DNA of 64,000 bases from Streptomyces zhihengii (GTDB lineage: Bacteria > Actinomycetota > Actinomycetes > Streptomycetales > Streptomycetaceae): positions 806,001 through 870,000 of the forward strand of contig NZ_JAFEJA010000001.1 in NCBI RefSeq assembly GCF_016919245.1, in the 5' to 3' direction. A model generated the notes under the pieces. That model did not search any database and was not told the origin of the DNA. It was given only the letters and a program-made list of their open reading frames with translations. Positions within the stretch are counted from its first letter, which is position 1, and each line of letters opens with the position of its first letter. Position numbers and translations under genes: made by a program. This document shows, in pieces, positions 46,818-53,816 of the stretch.

Positions 46818-48682
46818 TTGTCGTCCTCCTCGGCGGCGGCCGGAGCGGGGGTGGTGGTGTGGGTGGCCCATTCCAGGAGCCCCAGGAACGCCCGGTTGAG
46901 CAGGGAGGCGTCCGAGGGGCGCAGCGGGCGCTGGGACATCAGCAGGGCCTGGCCGTAGAGCGACTCGACGGCGGTGCCGGCGAGTTCGGCGTCGGTGACG
47001 GCCGCGATCCGGCGGACGAGGGGGTTGTTGTGGTTGAGCACCAGCCGGGCGCGGGGCGCGGAGCCGCGCAGGGCTCCGAGGATGTCCGTCCAGAGGCTGT
47101 CGGCGCTCTCCTCGGCCGCGGCGCGGTCGCGTTCGTGCCGGGCCTCGCGGTCGTCGAGGAAGAGCGCGGGCACGGTGACGGGCTGGAAGGCGCGCAGGGC
47201 GACGTCGCAGCCGAGCGCGTCGAGCCTGGTCCGGGCCGTGGCGAGGAAGCCGGCGAGGGCCAGTTCCTGGCCGGGGTCGACCGGGTCGAGGTGGGCGGTG
47301 ACGGCTCCGGCGTCGAGCTCGCCGACGGTGACGCCGTCCCGGACCTGCGGGAGCAGGGCGATCAGGTCGGCGTCGTAGGTGTATCCGCCGTTGACGACGC
47401 CGAGGCCGTGCGCGGCGGCGATCGGCGAGACCTGGCGGAACTCCTCCACCGTGCGGGTGAAGTGCACCCGGGGGTGGGCGCGGACGAAGTCGTCGAGGGT
47501 GGTGCGGCCGTCGGTGGTCTCGAACGGCAGCCAGGGCAGCATCAGCGCGAACAGGTCCGGGTCGTGCCGGGCCATGGACTTCACACCGAGGTGGTGGACG
47601 CCGAGGAAGGCGGCGAGCCGGTCCGGGTCGCCGGCGGCGAGCTCGGCGAGCCAGTCCCGGATGCGGGCGCCGAGCGCCTCCCGTACGGCGGCGAGGGTCT
47701 CGTCGTCGTAGAGGTTCTCGCGGGAGGCGGTGGGGCGCAGGGTGTCGGTGTCCAGGACGACGCGGACGAAGAAGGCCCAGTCGGGCAGCAGGTTGTCCGC
47801 GCGGTCGGTGAGCAGCATGCCCTTGAGGTACACCCGGTGGGCTGCGCGGCCGGCGGGGCTGGTGGCCTCGGGCAGGACGTAGGCGACGCCGCGGACGCCC
47901 GCGACGGGCAGGTCGAGGTCGATGGAGTCGAGCGGGGTGAAGCCGAACTGGCGCGCGCAGTGCCCGGCGAGGGCGACCCGGCGGGCGGTGGGCGTCGGGT
48001 GGGCGCGGTCCCAGACGGCCGGCCGGTCGGTCAGCGGGCGGCCGGTGACGCCGGGGCCGCTGAAGGTGACGTCGTACGGCAGGAGGGAGCCGTAGTCGGC
48101 GGCGAGCTGGGCGACGCGGTCGGGGGCCGTCCACTCCTCGGCGCCGGGGCGCGGCTCCAGGCGGACGGTGGTGCCCGGCTCGGGGCGGGCCTCGTCGGGC
48201 AGGGTGCGCACGGTGTACGAGCCGTCGTCGTTCGCCAGCCACTCGACGGGCGGTTCGCCGGGCTCGCGGGCCGAGCGGGTCACGACGCGGATCTGGCGGG
48301 CGACGACGAAGCAGGCGAGCAGGCCGATGCCGAACTGGCCGAGGAACTCCGCCCGGGCGCTCTCCAGGGAGTCCCGCTTGGAGCTGCGGCCGATGGTGGC
48401 GAGCAGGGTGTGGACCTCGTCGGCGGTGAGACCGACGCCGCTGTCCTCGATGACGACGGCGTCGCCGGTGGCGCTCAGCCGGATCGTCGCCGGGGCGGCG
48501 GGATCGTGGGACCGGCGGGCGGTGACGGCGTCGACGGCGTTCTGCAGGAGTTCGCGGACGTAGACGCGGGGGCTGGAGTAGAGGTGGTGGGAGAGCAGGT
48601 CGACCAGACCGCGCAGGTCCACCTGGAAGGAGTTCACCGCGGGGTCGCCGGCGGCGTCGGGCGTGTGCAGAGTCATGGGCAT
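46814..48682 (-). CDS. HSP90-family (HtpG-like) chaperone
   Basis: This is an ATP-dependent molecular chaperone. The 622-residue product has an N-terminal GHKL ATPase domain: YVRELLQNAVDAV (N box), VVIEDSGVGLTADEV (G1), AEFLGQFGIGLLACFVV (G2), then TTVRLEPRPG. The middle domain contains AYVLPEATSPAGRAAHRVYLKGMLLTDRADNLLPDWAFFVRVVLDTDTLRPTASREN, the client/ATP-gamma contact region with SREN. The C-terminal dimer domain is present but diverged. Length equals that of HtpG, but sequence is well separated from typical HtpG. ATGs at 48682 and 48676 are both possible. It is coupled to the TPR gene downstream. Confidence 0.92.
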   Translation of the reverse strand: MPMTLHTPDAAGDPAVNSFQVDLRGLVDLLSHHLYSSPRVYVRELLQNAVDAVTARRSHDPAAPATIRLSATGDAVVIEDSGVGLTADEVHTLLATIGRSSKRDSLESARAEFLGQFGIGLLACFVVARQIRVVTRSAREPGEPPVEWLANDDGSYTVRTLPDEARPEPGTTVRLEPRPGAEEWTAPDRVAQLAADYGSLLPYDVTFSGPGVTGRPLTDRPAVWDRAHPTPTARRVALAGHCARQFGFTPLDSIDLDLPVAGVRGVAYVLPEATSPAGRAAHRVYLKGMLLTDRADNLLPDWAFFVRVVLDTDTLRPTASRENLYDDETLAAVREALGARIRDWLAELAAGDPDRLAAFLGVHHLGVKSMARHDPDLFALMLPWLPFETTDGRTTLDDFVRAHPRVHFTRTVEEFRQVSPIAAAHGLGVVNGGYTYDADLIALLPQVRDGVTVGELDAGAVTAHLDPVDPGQELALAGFLATARTRLDALGCDVALRAFQPVTVPALFLDDREARHERDRAAAEESADSLWTDILGALRGSAPRARLVLNHNNPLVRRIAAVTDAELAGTAVESLYGQALLMSQRPLRPSDASLLNRAFLGLLEWATHTTTPAPAAAEEDDK

Positions 48683-49006
48683 GAGGGGGCTGCCGCACGG
48701 CCGGCACCGGCCGCGGGAGCGGGTCGGGCGATCGCGGGGTCCCCCCCTCACGATGCGCGATGGGCCCGGCCCTGGCCTCGGCCGGAGCACACGAAGGCGC
48801 AGGTCGAGCAGGACTCGGTAGGTGATGACCATGGTAGGGAGCCCCACCGACAATGCCCAGGGCTTTGTGCGCCGGAACGGCGGAGCCGCCCGGCCGGCCC
48901 GGCGCGCGTGAGGCGCGCCGGGCCGGGCCGGGCGGCGGGTACGAGGCCGGGCCGGGCCGGGCGGCGGGTGCGAGGCCGGGGTCGGGCCGCGCGTACGAGG
49001 CCGGGG
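48683..49006. repeat. HSP90 upstream region and 29-bp GC-rich tandem repeats
   Basis: Bases 48683-48900 hold the HSP90 promoter, with no confident boxes. From about 48921 to 49000 a unit containing GCGGCGGGTRCGAGGCCGG recurs with a 29-30 bp period, about three copies, ending at the stop of the imine-reductase-like gene. No gene is seen here. Confidence 0.65.
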
Positions 49007-49882
49007 TCAGGCGGAGTTCCTGATGCTCTCGAAGATCCGGGCGAAGCCCTCCTTGCCGTGTCCGGCGTCGATCTGACGCCGGATGAGCCGCTGGACCATG
49101 GCGACGGCGTCGTCGGCGACGCCCTGCTCGGCGCCGGCGGCGAGGATGTCGCCGAGGTCCGAGAACTCCAGGCTCTGCTGCCCCGGGACGGTGTAGTCGC
49201 CGCCGTCGACGATCTCGGCGTACCCCTGGAACCCGCCGGTCATCGCGCTCAGCCAGGGCGCCGCCAGCGCGGCGAAGTCGGTCGCCCGCACACCGGCCGG
49301 GGCGACCATCGCGGCGCCGTGCAGGAAGCCGGCGAACATCACGTACATACCGGCGAGCAGGGCCAGGTCGTACAGCGACGCCATGCCCGCGTCGTCGCCG
49401 AAGTACGTGGCGTCGCCCCACAGTTCCAGCAGGGCGCGGTGCTCCTCGAACACCGGCGCCGATCCGCTGTAGAGCAGCGCGGCGCCGGGGCCGCCGATCA
49501 TGGCCGGCACCGCCATGATGCCGCCGTCCAGGTAGGCGATGCCGTGGGCGGCGGCCCAGGCGCCGAGTTCGCGGGACTGCGCCGGGGAGTGCGTGGTCAG
49601 GTTGACGACCGCCCGGCCCGACAGCTCGCCCGCCAGCGGGTCGAGCACCTCGTGGACGGAGGCGTGGTCCAGCAGGCAGACGACGACCGGGCCGCCGGGC
49701 CGGATCGCCTCGGCGGCGGTGCCGGCGGCGACCGCGCCGCCCGCCACGAGCGCCCCGGCCCTGCCCGGCGAGCGGTTCCAGACCGTGGTCCGGTGTCCGG
49801 CGCCGACCAGCGCGCCGGCGAGCGCCGTGCCCATCGCGCCCAGTCCGAGAACGGTGACCGGGGTGTTGGTTTCGGTGGTCAT
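49007..49882 (-). CDS. Imine-reductase-like NAD(P)-dependent oxidoreductase (beta-hydroxyacid dehydrogenase fold)
   Basis: The 291-residue protein has an N-terminal Rossmann domain (VTVLGLGAMGTALAGALVGAGHRTTVWNRSPGRA) and a helical C-terminal dimer domain. AYLDGGIMAVPAMIGGPGAALLYSG and SLYDLALLAGMYVMFAGFLHGAAMV match bacterial imine reductases, and NR after the second strand favours NADPH. Such enzymes reduce cyclic imines to amines and occur with HxlR regulators in Streptomyces. True beta-hydroxyacid dehydrogenases have a catalytic Lys, not seen at the equivalent place. The natural substrate is unknown. Divergent from the HxlR gene. Confidence 0.88.
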   Translation of the reverse strand: MTTETNTPVTVLGLGAMGTALAGALVGAGHRTTVWNRSPGRAGALVAGGAVAAGTAAEAIRPGGPVVVCLLDHASVHEVLDPLAGELSGRAVVNLTTHSPAQSRELGAWAAAHGIAYLDGGIMAVPAMIGGPGAALLYSGSAPVFEEHRALLELWGDATYFGDDAGMASLYDLALLAGMYVMFAGFLHGAAMVAPAGVRATDFAALAAPWLSAMTGGFQGYAEIVDGGDYTVPGQQSLEFSDLGDILAAGAEQGVADDAVAMVQRLIRRQIDAGHGKEGFARIFESIRNSA

Positions 49883-49967
49883 GTTCGGGTCTCTCCCGTG
49901 ATTCCGTGTATTCCCTGCATTCCAGGGGTTCTTCGCTTCGTGGAGAGCCTCTCGCGCGCCGGTAGTG

Positions 49968-49998
49968 TTGACGAGTACGCACTAAATAGTCGGATACT
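49968..49998 (+). promoter_or_regulatory. HxlR promoter with ACTA-AA-TAGT operator candidate
   Basis: TTGACG (49968-49973) and GATACT (49993-49998) are 19 bases apart. The spacer contains ACTAAATAGT (49981-49990), a perfect dyad around AA. An HxlR dimer bound here would cover both the HxlR promoter and the divergent oxidoreductase upstream region. Confidence 0.55.
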
Positions 49999-50028
49999 CA
50001 CCTTCCGGTAAGTGACCCTGGGGGAACG

Positions 50029-50496
50029 ATGGCGAGCACGGGGCGGCGCGGTCCCTATTTCTGCGGAATCGACGCGGCCATGGATGTGGTCTCGGGGAAA
50101 TGGAAGTCGCTGATTCTCTGGGAACTCCAGGCCCACGGGCGGCGGCGGTTCGCCGAATTGCGGCGCGGGCTTCCGGGCGTGAGCGAGAAAATGCTGGCGC
50201 AGCATCTCCGGGAGATGGAGGAGGACGCTCTGGTGCACCGTGAGGTGTACGGCGAGGTGCCGCCGAGGGTGGAGTACTCCCTGACGGAGCACGGCGTCAC
50301 GCTCAACGCCGCCCTGGAGTCCCTGGCGGGGTGGGGTTCGGCACGCATCGAGCGCATCGGGGCGGAGCGGCTCCACGCGGGGGCCGACCCGGACGCGGGG
50401 GCCGAGTCGGACGCGGGGGCGCCCGGCGGCGGTGCGGCTCCGCGCGCGGGGGCACGGAGCGGCGGCGGTGCGGCGGCCGACGCACCGGTGCGGTGA
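50029..50496 (+). CDS. HxlR-family transcriptional regulator
   Basis: The 155-residue protein has the HxlR/MarR-like winged helix: CGIDAAMDVVSGKWKSLILWELQAHGRRRFAELRRGLPGVSEKMLAQHLREMEEDALVHREVYGEVPPRVEYSLTEHGVTL, with the family's conserved N-terminal Cys at position 12 that in some members senses electrophiles or aldehydes. The last 45 residues are an Ala/Gly/Asp low-complexity tail. The ATG at 50029 has GGGGGA upstream. It is divergent from the imine-reductase-like gene, the usual layout for a local repressor or activator. Confidence 0.93.
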   Translation: MASTGRRGPYFCGIDAAMDVVSGKWKSLILWELQAHGRRRFAELRRGLPGVSEKMLAQHLREMEEDALVHREVYGEVPPRVEYSLTEHGVTLNAALESLAGWGSARIERIGAERLHAGADPDAGAESDAGAPGGGAAPRAGARSGGGAAADAPVR

Positions 50497-50503
50497 GGCA
50501 GGG

Positions 50504-50734
50504 TCAGTTGTCGCGCCGGGACCTGCGGAAGGCCGTCACGGCGAGCAGCGGGAAGCACAGCACTCCGACGAGGCCCGGCAGCGACGCGGTGGAAGAGGCC
50601 CCGGCGCCCACCAGGCCCGAGAGCAACTGGGCGGCGGCCAGGGCGCCGAGGGCGGCGTAGATCCAGCCCGTCCACGTGGGGTCGTTCGCGGTGCCGCTCC
50701 CGCGGCGGGTCGTGGTGAGGTGGTGTCGGTCCAT
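50504..50734 (-). CDS. Small membrane protein, hypothetical
   Basis: The 76-residue protein has two predicted helices (WIYAALGALAAAQLLSGLVGAGA and LPGLVGVLCFPLLAVTAF) and a basic end RRSRRDN. No family recognised. It converges with the HxlR gene, stops 8 bases apart. Confidence 0.65.
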   Translation of the reverse strand: MDRHHLTTTRRGSGTANDPTWTGWIYAALGALAAAQLLSGLVGAGASSTASLPGLVGVLCFPLLAVTAFRRSRRDN

Positions 50735-50850
50735 GCATGGTCTTCTGCCCCGCCCGCCGCGTTTCAGCGCCGGGACGCCCCGGACGGGGCGTGCGGGCGG
50801 GGCCGGGCGCCGTACCCGCGCTCCGGCGTCCGCCCTTGCGCGCCGCCCGA

Positions 50851-50940
50851 GATGACCCCGCCCGGTGTCACTCCGTCCGAGGTCACCCCGCCCGGTGTCA
50901 CTCCGTCCGAGGTCACCCCGCCCGGTGTCACTCCGTCCTG
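50851..50940. repeat. Three 30-bp tandem repeats downstream of the glycosidase
   Basis: The unit GGTCACCCCGCCCGGTGTCA plus CTCCGTCCGA is at 50881-50910, with 50851-50880 and 50911-50940 differing at a few bases and a partial fourth copy after 50941. It ends at the glycosidase stop. Each unit contains the related halves GGTCACCCCG and GTGTCACTCCG. Confidence 0.8.
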
Positions 50941-50942
50941 CG

Positions 50943-53429
50943 TCACTCCGCCCGGGTCGGGGCGACGTCCCCCGTGACGGCCGGCGAGCCGTCCTCCAGC
51001 CGCGAGTGGACGAGCAGGCGCAGCGGCTCCGCCGCGTCCGGCGGCAGGTCGGCGGGGGCCGTCACCGTCCAGCGGGTGCGCAGGACCGCACCGGCCCGGA
51101 CGCGTTCGTCGTGCACCGCCCGGCGGGGTGCGACCTGCCAGCCGGCGGGGGCGAGAAGTTCGGGGCGCACGGTCACGGCTGCCGTCGCGGTCACCGTGGT
51201 GACCACCTCCACGGGCCGGCCGGGAGCGACGGCGACCCTGCCGCCCCCTGCCGTCAGGACGGCGGCGCCGAGCCTCGGGTCCTCGGTCCGCCACGCCTGC
51301 CAGGCGCTCACCCCGACCCCGCCGCCCCCGTCCCGCACGGGCGTCAGCCGCAGACCGTCGGTCGTCACGGGCCGCTCCAGCAGCACCCGGTTGAGGACGC
51401 CGCGCTGCGGGAGGGCCGGGGTGCGGAGCTGGCCCGGGAGTTCGGCCCAGCCGCCGTCCGGGGTCCGGTGTTCGAGCGTGTAGGAGTCGGGGGTGCGGAC
51501 ACCGCCGCCGTCGTCGTAGAAGGAGACCCGGATGTCCGACACCGGTACCGCCACGCCCAGGTCGACGGCGAGCCAGTCGGTGGCCCGCGGGCTCTGGTAG
51601 TTCGTCCAGCGGGAGGGCGGGGTGTCGATGTGGAGGTCCTGGCCGTCGACGGCCCTGGCGGGGCTGTCGAGGGCGAAGGTGTACGAGGCGCTCGCGGCCG
51701 GGTAGCCGCTGCGGGCGACGTTGGCGAGGTCGTCGACGAGGTGCGGCAGGGCCGGCCGGCGGCCGGCTCGGCCGACGGGGAGCCGCACCGGCCGCAGGTC
51801 GGGCTGCCGGTGGATCCGCCGGCCGTCGAGCCAGACGGTCAGCCCGGCCCCCCGGTCGTAGGCCGTGCCGTCCCTGTCCCACAGGACGGTGAGGTTGCGG
51901 CCCTGGTAGGGCAGGTTCTCCACGGCGAAGCGGTCCCAGGCGGCGGGCGCGAGCGGGGCGATCTCGACCTCGGCGCCGGGCTGCGGGCGGATGCCGAGCA
52001 GTCCGGAGAGCACGAGGTCGTTGAAGGTCGAGTGGTTGTAGTCCTCGCTGTGGCCGCGCCCGTCGTAGATCCAGCGGTCCTCGTCGGGGTGGTGCGCCTC
52101 GGCGATGTACGGGGAGCCGTTCTTGCGGTGGGTCAGCGCGTAGGAGCGGAGCGCGGCGACGTAGTCGCCGGGGCCGATCCAGGGCTGCGCGGGGTAGTCG
52201 ATGAGCAGGTTGGCGAGGGCGGTGAGGGTGTGGCTGGTGGAGAACGGCCAGCTCGGGCCGTTCCACCGGCAGCAGCCGTCGAGGGCCTCGTGCATGAACC
52301 AGGGGCTGCGGCGCTCGACCGTGGTGGGGCCGTAGGGCGCGTGGAAGCCCTGCGGGTCGGTGAGCTGGGCCCAGGCCTCCGCGTTCTCGGCGGGCGCCAT
52401 GTGGAAGTACCAGGGGACGAAGCCGATCTGCTCGCGGTCGGCGATGCGCCGGCGGTCGGGGTTGCCGTCCCGCATGACGTGCTTGTAGAAGCGGTCCCGC
52501 TCGTCCCACAGCAGGCGTTCCTGGCTGGTGCGCAGGGCTTCCGCCCGGCTCTCGTAGCGGCGGGCGGCATCCCGGTCCCCGGGCCCGGAACGGCGGCGCA
52601 GCAGGGCGGCGATCGCCTTGGCGTCGCCGTACTGGTAGGCGTTGAGCGTCGGCCGGAATCCGTCGCCGCCGTGGTAGGGGTCGTCGCTCTGGTAGGAGCT
52701 CGCGGTGTACTCCATGGCGTCCCAGACCGGGGTCTGCCAGTAGAGGCCGAGTTCCTCGTCGAACTGCGGCGCCCAGCCCTCCCACTGGCGCTGGAGTTCG
52801 GGCAGCCGGTCGACGGCGAAGTCCCAGCGGCCGTCCGCCGAGGCCCGCGCGACGACGGCGTCCGCGATCCAGAAGGAGTACTGGTGGGCCCAGTCGGTGG
52901 TGTTCTTGTTGAGGAAGTCCGTGGCGGGCTTGGGGCCCGCGCCGCTGCCGCGCAGCCAGTAGTCGATGTAGTCGTCGAGGTAGCGGCTGTCGCGCAGCCA
53001 GCGTGCCTCGCGGATGTGGTGGGCGGCCGCGGCGACGATGCCGCCGTTGGGGGCGGAGTAGCCGACGGGGCCGAGGAATTCGGAGAGGATCCAGCCCTCG
53101 TCGGGTCCGGTGTACTTCAGCGCGTGCTTCACCACGCGCCACCGGTAGTAGTAGGTGTCCCTGATCGCCTCGTCCGGCAGGTCGACGAAGGGGATGTTGG
53201 CCTCGTACCACTGGGGTTCCACGACGTCCCCGAGCAGCGCCCGGTGGTCGAGGACGGAGGTGCCGTCGCCCACCGGCGGGTAGAGCGAGGCGGCGGACGC
53301 CCGGACGGCGCCGCCCGCGGCCCGGGCGGTGTCGCGGCCGGCCGCGGTGGCCGCCGGGGCCGCGGCGAGGGCGGCGGCGCCCGCGGCGACGGCGCCGGTC
53401 TGCAGGAACTGTCGTCGGTCGAGGGGCAT
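50943..53429 (-). CDS. Tat-exported (alpha/alpha)6-barrel glycoside hydrolase with F5/8 type C domain
   Basis: The 828-residue protein has a Tat signal (LDRRQFLQTGAVAAGAAALAAAPAATAA). The catalytic part (about 60-500) is an alpha/alpha-barrel of the MGH1/GH63-like superfamily: YYYRWRVVKHALKYTGPDEGWILSEFLGPVGYSAPNGGIVAAAAHHIREARWLRD, WAHQYSFWIADAV, WNGPSWPFSTSHTLTALANLLIDY and the final GIRPQPGAEVEIAPLAP. A discoidin/F5-8C-type sugar-binding domain follows (NVARSGYPAASASYTFALDSPARAVDG, WLAVDLGVAVPVSDIRVSFYDDGG). A C-terminal beta domain ends the protein. I cannot assign a CAZy family or substrate with confidence. It may act with the GH2 enzyme upstream on a plant glycan. Confidence 0.83.
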   Translation of the reverse strand: MPLDRRQFLQTGAVAAGAAALAAAPAATAAGRDTARAAGGAVRASAASLYPPVGDGTSVLDHRALLGDVVEPQWYEANIPFVDLPDEAIRDTYYYRWRVVKHALKYTGPDEGWILSEFLGPVGYSAPNGGIVAAAAHHIREARWLRDSRYLDDYIDYWLRGSGAGPKPATDFLNKNTTDWAHQYSFWIADAVVARASADGRWDFAVDRLPELQRQWEGWAPQFDEELGLYWQTPVWDAMEYTASSYQSDDPYHGGDGFRPTLNAYQYGDAKAIAALLRRRSGPGDRDAARRYESRAEALRTSQERLLWDERDRFYKHVMRDGNPDRRRIADREQIGFVPWYFHMAPAENAEAWAQLTDPQGFHAPYGPTTVERRSPWFMHEALDGCCRWNGPSWPFSTSHTLTALANLLIDYPAQPWIGPGDYVAALRSYALTHRKNGSPYIAEAHHPDEDRWIYDGRGHSEDYNHSTFNDLVLSGLLGIRPQPGAEVEIAPLAPAAWDRFAVENLPYQGRNLTVLWDRDGTAYDRGAGLTVWLDGRRIHRQPDLRPVRLPVGRAGRRPALPHLVDDLANVARSGYPAASASYTFALDSPARAVDGQDLHIDTPPSRWTNYQSPRATDWLAVDLGVAVPVSDIRVSFYDDGGGVRTPDSYTLEHRTPDGGWAELPGQLRTPALPQRGVLNRVLLERPVTTDGLRLTPVRDGGGGVGVSAWQAWRTEDPRLGAAVLTAGGGRVAVAPGRPVEVVTTVTATAAVTVRPELLAPAGWQVAPRRAVHDERVRAGAVLRTRWTVTAPADLPPDAAEPLRLLVHSRLEDGSPAVTGDVAPTRAE

Positions 53430-53816
53430 GCGGGTGCTCCGTCTCTGCGTGCCGGTGCGAAGGACGCGGAAGGAAGGGGGAGGTGCGGGGGGCCGGCCGG
53501 GGGCCGGTACAGCCGGTGCGGGGGGGCCGGTCGGGGGCCGGTACAGCCGGTGGGGGCGCGCGCCCCGGACCGCTCGGGACCGCTGCGCCACGTGCGGGAG
53601 CGGGCGCGCGCCCCGGACCGCTCGGACGCGTGCGGGCACGGGCGCGGCGCCACCCGGACCGCTGGGGCGGGCGCGGGACCGCTCGGACGCGTGCGGGACC
53701 GCCACCCGGACCGCTGGGCCGCGTGGCGCTCGGGCCGCGTGCCGGAGCGCGGCCGGGGCCGGTGCGGCGGGTGCGGGCGCACCGGCCGCACCGGCCCCGG
53801 TGGGTGGGCCGGAGGC
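53430..53816. repeat. Non-coding GC-rich gap with dispersed CCGGACCGCT repeats
   Basis: In 387 bases the word GGACCGCT followed by CGG or GGG occurs about six times (clustered 53560-53720), and GGGGGCCGGTACAGCCGGTG-type units occur twice near 53500. The region separates two glycosidase genes on the minus strand. No gene or standard terminator is obvious. Confidence 0.6.

Noticed and set aside
43830..49982. A single minus-strand frame of more than 2000 codons across the TPR, HSP90 and oxidoreductase genes
   Set aside because: Only the 43830-46817 part has protein-like composition. The rest is an Arg/Pro-rich shadow of the HSP90 and imine-reductase genes, which lie in other frames with normal motifs.
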